Shown here piece by piece: positions 8,112-16,315 of a stretch of DNA of 64,000 nucleotides. A program made the translations under genes and the position numbers. Position 1 is the first letter of the stretch; every line of letters starts with the position of its first letter. The stretch is from CALINB01 sp938045325 (GTDB lineage: Bacteria; Pseudomonadota; Alphaproteobacteria; Rhodospirillales; CALINB01). The notes under the pieces are model-generated. The model did not search any database. It was not told the origin of the DNA and saw only the letters and a list, made by a program, of their open reading frames with translations. The DNA is taken from contig JAYNQW010000001.1 of assembly GCA_038114465.1 (NCBI GenBank), positions 124,001-188,000 of the forward strand. Reading direction: 5' to 3'.

Positions 8112-9506
8112 TTAGCCTTCGAGCATCCGGCGTAAGAGCTCGACGTCTTCGGCAAACGTCGAATCATGCTCTTTGAGCTCATCGACCTTGCGCACGGCAT
8201 GCATCACCGTGGTGTGATCGCGGCCGCCGAATTTCCGGCCGATCTCAGGCAGCGACCGTGACGTCAATTGCTTAGCGAGATACATCGCCACCTGACGGGG
8301 CCGCGCAACGGAACGGGCCCGGCGGGCCGAGTGCATATCGGAAATCCGAATATTGAAGTGCGCCGCCACCCGCTTTTGAATTTCTTCAATCGTGACCCGG
8401 CGGTCGTTGGCGCGCAGAAGATCATGCAGCACTTCTTGCGTGGTCTCGAGGGTAATTTGCCGGCCGACCAATTGAGCGTGAGCGATCACGCGATTGAGCG
8501 CGCCTTCAAGCTCACGCACATTCGCCGTGATTTTATGGGCCAGGAATTCCATGACTTTAGGGGATACCTGAACACCGACCTGCTCGGCTTTGGCTTGCAG
8601 GATGCCGAGGCGTAGCTCGTAGGTGGTGGCATGAATGTCCGCCACGAGGCCGCAATTCAGGCGTGATTTAAGACGCTCCTCGACCCCTTCGAGCTCGGAG
8701 GGGGATTTATCGGAAGAGATGACGATTTGCCGGCCCTGATCGACGAGGGCGTTAAAAGTGTGGAAAAACTCTTCTTGTGTGGAATCCTTGCCGCTGATGA
8801 ACTGCACATCGTCGATCATCAGCACGTCGACGGAACGGAATTGGTCTTTAAAATCAACCGTATTGTGCTCGCGAAGCGCGCGGATGAAACGGTACATGAA
8901 TTTTTCGGCCGAGAGGTAAATGACCGTTCGGGACGGATCGCGCTGGCGGATATGCCAGGCAATGGCATGCATCAAATGGGTTTTGCCGAGCCCCACACCG
9001 CCATACAAGAACAACGGATTAAAGGGAACGGTCGACGCTTCCGCGACCCGCCGCGCGGCGGCATAGGCAAATTCATTGGGCTTGCCGACAACGAACTGAT
9101 CGAAGGCGAACCGGGGATCAAGCGGCGCACTGATTTCTTTTTGATAATCGAGCCCATTGTTTTTCGCCGCACCGGCCTGAGACTGTGCCGCCTCGATTGT
9201 CGCCTTCCCGGCATTTTCAGATGTCAATTTCGCAGCCTGGTCGGGCTGAACGAAAACATTGACGGCCTTGATATCCGGATTTTCATGCGCCCAAAGCTGG
9301 TTCAGTTTATCGAGGTAATGCGCGACGACCCAATCACGCATAAAGCGGGTCGGTACCGTGATATTGATTTGGCCATCGTTGACTTCACGAACAACCATCG
9401 GCTTAAGCCAACTTTTATAAGCGTCTTCTCCGACTTCGCCACGCAAGGATTCAAGAACATTCGCCCATTGGAGCTCAATTCCTTTATCCACAGACCCTTT
9501 ATTCAT
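8112..9506 (-). CDS. dnaA: Chromosomal replication initiator protein DnaA
   Basis: AAA+ initiator that binds DnaA boxes and opens the origin. Domain I (residues 10-85) includes the segment SWLKPMVV. A linker of about 40 residues (90-130) is rich in Ala and Gln. Domain III has Walker A GGVGLGKTH (169-177) and Walker B MIDDVQF. Domain IV carries the DNA-binding signature GRDHTTVMHA (428-437). The length of 464 is usual for alphaproteobacteria. A perfect DnaA box (TTATCCACA on the plus strand, 9484-9492) lies inside its first codons. It is separated from rpsT by the 0.74 kb non-coding region. Confidence 0.97.
   Translation of the reverse strand: MNKGSVDKGIELQWANVLESLRGEVGEDAYKSWLKPMVVREVNDGQINITVPTRFMRDWVVAHYLDKLNQLWAHENPDIKAVNVFVQPDQAAKLTSENAGKATIEAAQSQAGAAKNNGLDYQKEISAPLDPRFAFDQFVVGKPNEFAYAAARRVAEASTVPFNPLFLYGGVGLGKTHLMHAIAWHIRQRDPSRTVIYLSAEKFMYRFIRALREHNTVDFKDQFRSVDVLMIDDVQFISGKDSTQEEFFHTFNALVDQGRQIVISSDKSPSELEGVEERLKSRLNCGLVADIHATTYELRLGILQAKAEQVGVQVSPKVMEFLAHKITANVRELEGALNRVIAHAQLVGRQITLETTQEVLHDLLRANDRRVTIEEIQKRVAAHFNIRISDMHSARRARSVARPRQVAMYLAKQLTSRSLPEIGRKFGGRDHTTVMHAVRKVDELKEHDSTFAEDVELLRRMLEG
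9484..9492 (+). promoter_or_regulatory. Perfect DnaA box inside the start of dnaA
   Basis: TTATCCACA matches the E. coli-type consensus exactly. It lies in codons 5-8 of dnaA, so it is constrained by coding, but it sits exactly where autoregulation or origin binding would be expected. Confidence 0.5.
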
Positions 9507-10194
9507 TTTTCTGTCAGCCTTTTAGAACGCCGCCCTCTTGTGCCCCGGCTATTGATCCCCAACCGGATAGAGAGCGTTTTTTGTTTCTTCCAAACCCGAA
9601 AACCACCCAATTCTGCGGCTTCGAGCCAAATTTCTGAAGGCTTTCAGGACCATTTCCACCCATTTTACCCATACCGCCACCGTCATCTGCGGCAAACGAG
9701 ATGTGAAAAATCACAAAATGCTCCTGTTGACCCTCCCCCTTATTTGTCCGGCAACGGAACATAGCCGCCGCCTGAATTATCCCTGCCGATTTGGAATTTG
9801 CTTCCTAGAAAAACCGGCGTCTTAAAAAAAAACGAATAAACAAAAACTTGCCGCACTCTTCGAAACAAAACTCTCAAAATTCTTTTTTTGTATATTTAAC
9901 TTCGTCTTCACATTCTTCCCCACAACAAAATATGACCCGGGCTCGATCCTCTGAAATTGTACGCTTCAAGCGATGTCAACAGATGGTCCAGTTCCTATCG
10001 GTCTTTGTAATGTCTGTGGGGTCGTCCGTTGGTGATTAAACTTACAAAGGTGCAACGAACATAGCAACGAGATCGTATCAAGAACGTCGAAAAAAATTAC
10101 AAAAATGTACCTTGACAATCTCCGATCTCAGTCGAAGGAGACAACATATTGTACCTGCCCGCTACACATGAATAATCAGGCTGCGCGCAGGCAC
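9507..10194. other. Long non-coding region between rpsT and dnaA; candidate origin/regulatory region
   Basis: I see no convincing gene here. Open frames at 9514-9762 (minus) and 9848-10039 (plus) have no family resemblance. The stretch 9800-9960 is rich in A/T runs. It holds a palindrome TGTGA-AAAA-TCACA at 9702-9715 and a weak DnaA-box-like TTCCCCACA near 9916-9924. With dnaA adjacent and a DnaA box at 9484, it may be oriC or the dnaA control region. However, only one perfect box is visible, so the origin call is tentative. Confidence 0.35.
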
Positions 10195-10226
10195 AAAAAA
10201 AGCCGTGGGCCAAATCGGCACACGGC
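10195..10226 (-). terminator. Rho-independent terminator of rpsT
   Basis: Read on the minus strand, GCCGTG and CACGGC form a perfect 6-bp stem, with further pairing possible inside the loop, followed directly by seven T residues. It begins about 22 bases after the rpsT stop. Confidence 0.85.
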
Positions 10227-10248
10227 ATTCTTGCGGCCAATGAAAATT

Positions 10249-10515
10249 TTAAGCGGCCATATTTTTAATGCGCGCTGACAAGCGTGATAATTTTCGCGAA
10301 ACCATATTTTTATGAACGATTCCCCGGCGGGCGCCGCGCATCATTTCCGGTTGCGCTAACTGAAACATTTCGACGGCTTTCTTCTGATCTCCACCATTGA
10401 TGGCTTCTTCGATAGAGCGAATATGAGTCCGGATACGGCTCAGACGCCGAACGTTGACGCCAGTGCGGCGTTTTGTTTGACGGATCCGTTTCTTGGCCGA
10501 CACATGCTGGGCCAT
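10249..10515 (-). CDS. rpsT: 30S ribosomal protein S20
   Basis: Small basic protein that binds the 5' domain of 16S rRNA during 30S assembly. The 88 residues from MAQHVSAKKRIRQ match bS20 in length and composition: Lys/Arg-rich helices, RTHIRSIEEAI in the middle, and VHKNMVSRKLSRLSARI near the end. I chose the ATG at 10515 because AAGGA lies 7 bases upstream. The frame stays open to 10719, but those extra residues do not look like S20. A strong terminator follows, and the rpsT-dnaA neighbourhood is common in alphaproteobacteria. Confidence 0.95.
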   Translation of the reverse strand: MAQHVSAKKRIRQTKRRTGVNVRRLSRIRTHIRSIEEAINGGDQKKAVEMFQLAQPEMMRGARRGIVHKNMVSRKLSRLSARIKNMAA

Positions 10516-10736
10516 GATTTTTCCTTTTCCTACAATCTCTTTGTTTTCTGCGCTTTTCAGCGTTTTTGTCGTGAGGGCAGGCTTATATATCCGTGGCCTG
10601 CCGCCGTCAAGGCCATGGTTGAAATTTGTCGGAATCGGGCCGCAATCGGCGCCCGATTTCGGCACATCGCCACGCCGGGCTTGGCTGAACAGAAGAGCAA
10701 ACGGCACGATGCCGGTCACAAAAAAGCCGTCGTGTA

Positions 10737-11186
10737 TTACGGTTTTACAAGCGGCTTAATACGAAACCGCACGATGAGTATTTTCTGTTCCGCTTGAAGA
10801 TCCTTGGCCCCAGCAGAAGTTTCGGCCGCAAATTCGATCGATAGGCGCTCGCCTTCGCGAACGAAAATCAACGGACCGGTTTTTTGCCAGCCTAATTGAG
10901 GTAGTGTTTTAAAATAAAATTTTTCAATTTGCGATTTTCGTACCCTACCAAATGTTGTCGCCTCAACGATGCGCCCGGCGGGTGTGTCGAAGTTGACCCG
11001 CTCTTCTGTTTTTTCCGTCAAACCGGGCATCAAGGGGACGCTTTCAAAATCGGCAACATAAGATGACGAGCCTGCCGAATTGTCGGCGGCAACGACATCA
11101 AATGCGGGGATTAAAATCCCACAAACCAATAACCACACAAATAACAATGTGTTATGGCATCTCATCGATAAGGCCGTTTCGATCAT
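10737..11186 (-). CDS. Conserved small exported protein, function unknown
   Basis: I do not recognise a named family. The 149-residue product starts with a likely signal peptide: a short polar start, then LLFVWLLVCGILIPAF at residues 14-29 and a probable cleavage after VVAAD near 34. The mature part (about 115 residues) alternates charged and beta-prone segments, with GRIVEATTFG and KFYFKTLPQLGW. It looks like a small periplasmic beta domain. It starts 15 bases after the mutM stop on the same strand, so it is probably cotranscribed with mutM. A second in-frame ATG (residue 8) is an alternative start. Confidence 0.7.
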   Translation of the reverse strand: MIETALSMRCHNTLLFVWLLVCGILIPAFDVVAADNSAGSSSYVADFESVPLMPGLTEKTEERVNFDTPAGRIVEATTFGRVRKSQIEKFYFKTLPQLGWQKTGPLIFVREGERLSIEFAAETSAGAKDLQAEQKILIVRFRIKPLVKP

Positions 11187-11201
11187 GCTACCGCTATATC
11201 A

Positions 11202-12047
11202 TTACCGTTGTTTTCGCGCACAATAAAATGTCGATCGGCCGCTTTGAACGATGTGTTTGATGCCACTGGATTTTTCACTATGGCAGTGACAATCCGGGCA
11301 AGCCTCGCCGGCGCGGCCATAGACGGCGAAATGATGTTGGAAATATCCAAGTTCGCCATCGGGCTGACGGTGGTCACGCAAGGTCGATCCACCAGCGGCG
11401 ATTGCTTCGCGCAAAACTTCTTGAATGGCTTGATGTAATTTGACCGCCCGGCCCCCTTGAACGGTTCTGGCCTGACGCCGTGGAGAAATACCGGCCCGAA
11501 ACAGACTCTCACAGACGTATATATTGCCAAGCCCGGCGACCGTGCGCTGATCAAGCAGGGCCGCTTTGATTGGCGTATGACGCCCCTTGAGCCGTGATGC
11601 CAGTAATTTTGCATCGAACGCCGCGTCGAGCGGTTCAGGGCCGAGCCCTTTGAGAAGCTTATGATCCGCCAGCGCATTGTCGGACGTCAGTAATAAAGAG
11701 CCGAACCGGCGCGGGTCATTAAAGACCACAGAATCATTATGATCGGTCGTCATCACGATATGGTCGTGCGGTTCCTGGGTAATTTCATGACCTTGCGGAA
11801 ATATCTTAATCCGGCCTGACATGCCGAGGTGTAAAATCGCAACATGGCCATCGCTAAAGCGGATCAGGATATACTTTGCCCGCCGCTCAAGGGCGGTCAC
11901 CCTAACGCCAGTTAATCGCTTCGCCAATTGGGCGGGAACCGGGAAGCGCAGGTCCCGGCGGCGGACGGTTATGGTTTTTAAAATCCGGTTTTCAAGGACC
12001 GGGGCAAGGCCGCGCCGCACTGTTTCCACTTCCGGTAGTTCAGGCAT
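11202..12047 (-). CDS. mutM: Formamidopyrimidine-DNA glycosylase (Fpg/MutM) with an atypical zinc finger
   Basis: Base-excision repair enzyme that removes 8-oxoguanine and formamidopyrimidines and nicks the abasic site. The catalytic N-terminus MPELPEVET (P2, E3) and the conserved lysine in RRAKYI (K58) are present, as is the helix-two-turn-helix region LLDQRTVAGLGNIYVCE. The C-terminal finger is odd. Cysteines are at 250, 253, 255 and 276, but the usual closing CxxC reads CARK, so the fourth ligand position is K279. The loop between the cysteine pairs is also longer than usual. The finger arginine (R271, in QSGRSTFYC) is retained. Divergent from ubiE. Confidence 0.93.
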   Translation of the reverse strand: MPELPEVETVRRGLAPVLENRILKTITVRRRDLRFPVPAQLAKRLTGVRVTALERRAKYILIRFSDGHVAILHLGMSGRIKIFPQGHEITQEPHDHIVMTTDHNDSVVFNDPRRFGSLLLTSDNALADHKLLKGLGPEPLDAAFDAKLLASRLKGRHTPIKAALLDQRTVAGLGNIYVCESLFRAGISPRRQARTVQGGRAVKLHQAIQEVLREAIAAGGSTLRDHRQPDGELGYFQHHFAVYGRAGEACPDCHCHSEKSSGIKHIVQSGRSTFYCARKQR

Positions 12048-12117
12048 TGTTTTAACGCTTTTTATGAAGAAACCACTGCAACCCAGTGTAACCTAGCGCG
12101 TGAACGGCCCTTAGGCT

Positions 12118-12909
12118 ATGGTTCCGGCCATGAGCGCTAAACAAAAAAATTCAGCGGCAGAAAACGCCGGCAACGATAAGACGGCCTCCTTCGGGTTTCA
12201 GGATGTGCCCGCCGGTGAAAAACAGGGCATGGTCCGCGAAATATTCGATAGCGTCGCCAACCGCTACGACCTCATGAATGACATGATGAGCTTCGGCGTT
12301 CACCGTTTATGGAAAGCGGCCTTCATCGAATGGCTTCACCCGCGGGCCGAAACCAAACTGTTAGATATCGGCGGCGGCACCGGCGATATCGCCTTCCGGT
12401 TTCTTGAATGTGGCGGACAGGATGTCACGGTATGCGATATCAACACCGAAATGTTGAGTGTAGGCCGTAATCGCGCGACCGATCGAGGATTGATCCATGG
12501 CCTGCAGTGGGTCTGCGGTGATGCCGAAAGCCTGCCGTTCGACGATAATTCCGCCGATGCCTACACCATCGCGTTTTGCATCCGCAACGTGACCCATATT
12601 GATCAAGCGTTATCGGAAGCCCGGCGGGTGCTCAGACCCGGCGGGCGATTTTTGTGTCTTGAATTTTCTCAAGTCATCGTGCCCATTCTCGACCGCCTTT
12701 ACGATACATACTCGTTTCAGGTTTTGCCCGCTCTCGGTGCTTTCATTGCCCAGGACCGGGAAGCCTACCGCTATCTCGCCGAAAGCATTCGCCGTTTTCC
12801 CAATCAAGAAGCTTTTAGCGCCATGATCGCCGATGCCGGATTTTCACAAATTTCTTACCGTAATCTTTCCGGCGGAATTGCGGCGATGCACAGTGCGTGG
12901 CGGACCTAA
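12118..12909 (+). CDS. ubiE: Ubiquinone/menaquinone C-methyltransferase
   Basis: SAM-dependent C-methyltransferase of ubiquinone synthesis. Family signatures are VREIFDSVANRYDLMNDMMS near the N-terminus and the SAM-binding LLDIGGGTGDIAF. CIRNVTHIDQALSEARRVLRPGGR matches the second UbiE signature, and the C-terminal LSGGIAAMHSAWR is typical. The start could be the first ATG (12118) or the one four codons later. ubiB starts 3 bases after its stop, so they form an operon. mutM is divergent, with a 70-bp shared upstream region. Confidence 0.95.
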   Translation: MVPAMSAKQKNSAAENAGNDKTASFGFQDVPAGEKQGMVREIFDSVANRYDLMNDMMSFGVHRLWKAAFIEWLHPRAETKLLDIGGGTGDIAFRFLECGGQDVTVCDINTEMLSVGRNRATDRGLIHGLQWVCGDAESLPFDDNSADAYTIAFCIRNVTHIDQALSEARRVLRPGGRFLCLEFSQVIVPILDRLYDTYSFQVLPALGAFIAQDREAYRYLAESIRRFPNQEAFSAMIADAGFSQISYRNLSGGIAAMHSAWRT

Positions 12910-12912
12910 CCG

Positions 12913-14457
12913 ATGTTCCGTGCCTTCGGACATATTACCAGGCTGCTGCAGATCGCGCGTCTTCTCGCACGCCATGATGCTTTGTTCCTGCTCGAAACGC
13001 TCGACATTGCCCCTTCCGTGGTTTGGCTCGCCAAAACGTTTTCGAAAAAAAATGCTGAAGGGCGTCCCGGCGAACGCCTCGCGCGCGCCCTGGCCGAAGC
13101 CGGGCCGAGCTTCATCAAACTCGGCCAGGCACTTTCGACTCGATCCGATATTCTGGGCGAAGAAATTACCGCCGATCTATCCGAACTGCAGGACAACCTG
13201 CCACCCTTCAGTAGCGAGGAGGCCCGGTCGGCAATCGAGGCCGAATTCGAGCAGCCGGTCGAGGTCCTGTTCCGGTCATTCGATGACGAAGCCATTGCCG
13301 CCGCATCTATCGCGCAAGTCCACTTTGCCGAAACCGCCGAGGGCGAAGCCGTCGCCGTTAAAATTTTACGCCCCGGAATCGAGCAGGCTTTCAACCGTGA
13401 CTTAGACTTGTTTTTATGGGTTGCCCAGTTGGTTGAAAAAACCCGGCCGGAATGGCGACGGCTCAAACCCGTCGAGTCGATCCGCACCCTGGCCCATTCC
13501 GTTGAAATCGAAATGGACCTGCGTTTCGAAGCCTCGGCGGCGGCTGAAATGGCAGAGAATTTTGCCGATGATGAAACCTTTCATGTCCCCGGCATTGATT
13601 GGACGCGAACCGGCAAACGGGTTTTGACCACGACACGCATCATGGGCATTCCCATTGACGACCGCGAAGCGCTTTTAAAGGCCGGGCACGATTTGGAAGA
13701 CGTGATCAAAAAATCCGCGGCGGCATTTTTCAAGCAAGTTTTCCGGGACGGGTTTTTCCACGCCGACCTGCATCCCGGCAATTTATTCGTACAACAGGAC
13801 GGCTCCATCGCCGCTGTCGATTTCGGCATCATGGGCCGCATCGACCGGCGCACCCGGCGTTGGCTCGGTGAGATGCTGCTCGGCTTTCTCAGCCGCAACT
13901 ACCGGCGTGCCGCCGAAGTCCATTTTGAGGCAGGCTGGGTCCCGTCGCATCATTCGGTGGAAGCCTTTACCCAGGCATGCCGTTCGATCGCCGAGCCTAT
14001 CCTGGATAAGCCGCAAAACGAAATATCCATCGCCCGGTTGCTGGCTCATTTGTTTCAAGTCACCGAAACCTTCGACATGGAAGCGCAGCCGCAATTACTG
14101 CTGCTGCAAAAAACCATGCTGGTTGCCGAGGGCACGGTCAGAGCGTTGAACCCGGATGCCAACATGTGGATGCTCGCGCGGCCCCTCATCGAAGAATGGA
14201 TGAACGAACACATGCGCCCCGAGCAAGTTATCGCCGAAGAGCTCAGCGATATGACCGAAACCATGCGGCGGCTGCCGCGGCTGCTCGAAGGGATGGAGCA
14301 AAGTGCGCGCGCCATGGCGGGTGGTGAGGTGCGGCTGCATCCCGATAGTGTCAGTGCCCTGAAACGGTCCGACAACGGCTCCTGGTCACGCACCACGGCC
14401 TTTGGCCTAATCACGCTCGTCATCGCCATCGTGCTGCTGATTGCCTTGGCGCTATAA
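12913..14457 (+). CDS. ubiB: UbiB-family atypical kinase/ATPase required for ubiquinone synthesis
   Basis: ABC1/ADCK-type protein-kinase-like protein that supports ubiquinone assembly at the inner membrane. The KxGQ motif is in FIKLGQALSTRSDI. The alanine-rich loop AAASIAQVHFAE replaces a normal glycine loop. FHADLHPGNLFV and AVDFGIMGR are the catalytic-loop and metal-binding segments. A hydrophobic helix of about 20 residues at the extreme C-terminus (FGLITLVIAIVLLIALAL) is a membrane anchor, as in other UbiB proteins. Cotranscribed with ubiE. Confidence 0.94.
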   Translation: MFRAFGHITRLLQIARLLARHDALFLLETLDIAPSVVWLAKTFSKKNAEGRPGERLARALAEAGPSFIKLGQALSTRSDILGEEITADLSELQDNLPPFSSEEARSAIEAEFEQPVEVLFRSFDDEAIAAASIAQVHFAETAEGEAVAVKILRPGIEQAFNRDLDLFLWVAQLVEKTRPEWRRLKPVESIRTLAHSVEIEMDLRFEASAAAEMAENFADDETFHVPGIDWTRTGKRVLTTTRIMGIPIDDREALLKAGHDLEDVIKKSAAAFFKQVFRDGFFHADLHPGNLFVQQDGSIAAVDFGIMGRIDRRTRRWLGEMLLGFLSRNYRRAAEVHFEAGWVPSHHSVEAFTQACRSIAEPILDKPQNEISIARLLAHLFQVTETFDMEAQPQLLLLQKTMLVAEGTVRALNPDANMWMLARPLIEEWMNEHMRPEQVIAEELSDMTETMRRLPRLLEGMEQSARAMAGGEVRLHPDSVSALKRSDNGSWSRTTAFGLITLVIAIVLLIALAL

Positions 14458-14460
14458 TCA

Positions 14461-14490
14461 GCAATTTTCAGCATTTTTCGGCAATTTTAA
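14461..14490 (+). repeat. Three imperfect 10-bp tandem repeats after ubiB
   Basis: The sequence reads GCAATTTTCA, GCATTTTTCG, GCAATTTTAA in direct succession just after the ubiB stop. It may be chance AT-rich sequence. A further inverted repeat (TTTAAAA at 14573-14579, TTTTAAA at 14586-14592) lies in the leader of coaBC. Confidence 0.35.
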
Positions 14491-14619
14491 GGCGCTGAAT
14501 TCCCCATATTCCGGCTGTAAAAGCGGTTTTATTTACTCATAGTTTTTGTGTACTATTGGGCCAATAACACGCTTTAAAAGTTAAATTTTAAACGCTTCAC
14601 CCACCCAGGAGGACATGCC

Positions 14620-15834
14620 GTGCTGAACGGTAAGCGCATCCTATTGATCATTGCCGGTGGCATCGCCGCCTATAAGTGTCTCGAGTTGATCCGCCGCCTC
14701 AAGGAACGGGGCGCCACGGTTCGTTGTATCTTGACCAAGTCCGGTGCAGAATTCGTAACGCCCCTATCGGTCGCCGCTTTGAGCGAACATAAGGTGTATC
14801 AGGATCTATTTTCGCTCACGGACGAAAGCGAAATCGGTCACATCCGCCTTTCCCGTGAAGCCGATCTTCTCGTGGTCGCACCGGCGACGGCCAACATCTT
14901 GGCGAAAATGGCGCATGGCATTGCTGACGACCTGGCGACGACCTGCCTAATGGCGACAGATAAGCCGGTTATGATGGCCCCTGCCATGAACGGGCGCATG
15001 TGGTCGCATGAAGCCAATCAAGAAAACATTCAAAGGCTCGAGTCGCGCGGCATTATCCGAATCGGGCCCAATACGGGTGAAATGGCCGAACGCGGCGAAG
15101 CCGGCGTGGGCCGCCTTGCCGAGCCAATGGAAATCCTCGTAGAGATCGAAAATTTTTTTCGCTTTGCTAATCGGCTGAACGGGAAGCACGTCTTAGTCAC
15201 GAGCGGGCCGACCTATGAGCCGATCGATCCGGTCCGTTTTATCGCTAACCGCTCTTCGGGTAAGCAGGGCCATGCCATTGCGCGCGCACTACATCGCATG
15301 GGGGCAGCAACCACTCTCGTCTCAGGGCCGAGTGCGGAACCCGATCCGTTCGGTGTCAACGTCATCCATGTCGAAACCGCCCAACAAATGTTTGACGCCT
15401 GTAAGTCCGCCTTACCCGCCGATGTCGCGGTCTGTGCCGCCGCCGTCGCCGATTGGCGGATCAAACAGCCGGCCGCCGGTAAAATTAAAAAGAACGCAAA
15501 AAACAAACCGCCGCAATTGGTGCTCGCAGAAAATCCCGACATTCTTGCGCAACTTAGCAAGCCCGGCGGCCAACGGCCGCTATTGGTCGTCGGCTTTGCC
15601 GCGGAAACCGAAAACGTGATCGAACAGGCCCGTATGAAACGGGAACGCAAACAATGCGATTGGATCGTCGCCAATGATGTCAGCGAGGCTAATGGTGGCG
15701 CCTTCGGCACCGACGACAATGCGGTGCATTTGATTACGGCGGACCACGAAGACTCATGGCCGCGCAGCAGCAAGGTATCCGTTGCCAATAAACTCGCCCT
15801 TTGCATCGCCGATCATTTGGATGCCGCCTCATGA
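14620..15834 (+). CDS. coaBC: Bifunctional phosphopantothenoylcysteine decarboxylase/phosphopantothenate-cysteine ligase
   Basis: Performs two steps of coenzyme A synthesis from 4'-phosphopantothenate. The N-terminal flavoprotein decarboxylase (to about residue 185) has ILLIIAGGIAAYKCLE, the segment APATANILAKMAHG and the substrate-clamp PAMNGRMW. The C-terminal ligase begins at KHVLVTSGPTYEPIDPVRFI and has NRSSGKQGHAIA. The start is a GTG with AGGAGG 7 bases upstream; the nearby ATG at 14615 runs into a stop after three codons. Its stop overlaps the dut start (ATGA). A weak TACTAT at 14551 could be its -10 box. Confidence 0.95.
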   Translation: MLNGKRILLIIAGGIAAYKCLELIRRLKERGATVRCILTKSGAEFVTPLSVAALSEHKVYQDLFSLTDESEIGHIRLSREADLLVVAPATANILAKMAHGIADDLATTCLMATDKPVMMAPAMNGRMWSHEANQENIQRLESRGIIRIGPNTGEMAERGEAGVGRLAEPMEILVEIENFFRFANRLNGKHVLVTSGPTYEPIDPVRFIANRSSGKQGHAIARALHRMGAATTLVSGPSAEPDPFGVNVIHVETAQQMFDACKSALPADVAVCAAAVADWRIKQPAAGKIKKNAKNKPPQLVLAENPDILAQLSKPGGQRPLLVVGFAAETENVIEQARMKRERKQCDWIVANDVSEANGGAFGTDDNAVHLITADHEDSWPRSSKVSVANKLALCIADHLDAAS

Positions 15835-16310
15835 CCGAAGCGATCAAGATTTCCGTTCAACGTCTGGATCACGGCCGTGGTCTCGGTTTACCGGCCCATG
15901 CCACTCCGGCAAGTAGCGGGGTCGATCTCGCCGCCGCCATCGACCGGCCGGTAACCCTTGAGCCGGGCCGACATGCCTTAATCGCCACAGGGCTTGCGAT
16001 TGCCGTGCCAAACGGCTTTGAAGCGCAGGTCCGGCCCCGCTCGGGGCTCGCGCTCAAGCACGGCGTGACAGTCCTGAACAGCCCGGGCACCATCGATGCC
16101 GATTATCGCGGCGAGATCAAAGTGATCCTGATCAATCTTGGCGAGGAGCCGTTCATCATCGAGCGCGGCATGCGGATCGCACAATTGGTAATCGGACGGA
16201 TCAATCCCATCGCCTGGCAGGAAGTGGAAACATTGCCCGATAGTGATCGTGGCGACGGTGGCTTCGGCTCGAGCGGCCTCGCCGGTAATACGGTTCGCGA
16301 GGAGGCCTAA
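15831..16310 (+). CDS. dut: Deoxyuridine 5'-triphosphate nucleotidohydrolase
   Basis: Trimeric dUTPase that hydrolyses dUTP to dUMP and keeps uracil out of DNA. The five motifs are visible: SGVDLAAAI, RPRSGLALKHGV, NSPGTIDADYRGEI, RGMRIAQLVI and the flexible C-terminal RGDGGFGSSGL. The 159-residue length fits. I start it at the ATG at 15831, which overlaps the coaBC stop. The frame is open 30 bases further upstream, but that lies within coaBC. coaBC-dut coupling is common in proteobacteria. Confidence 0.96.
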   Translation: MTEAIKISVQRLDHGRGLGLPAHATPASSGVDLAAAIDRPVTLEPGRHALIATGLAIAVPNGFEAQVRPRSGLALKHGVTVLNSPGTIDADYRGEIKVILINLGEEPFIIERGMRIAQLVIGRINPIAWQEVETLPDSDRGDGGFGSSGLAGNTVREEA

Positions 16311-16315
16311 ACACG

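Noticed and set aside
9514..9762. 82-codon minus-strand frame upstream of dnaA
   Set aside because: No family resemblance, composition unlike neighbours, and no promoter or ribosome site; the region is better explained as regulatory.
10112..10117. TTGACA hexamer upstream of rpsT terminator
   Set aside because: No -10 hexamer stands 16-18 bases downstream on the plus strand, and no plus-strand gene follows.
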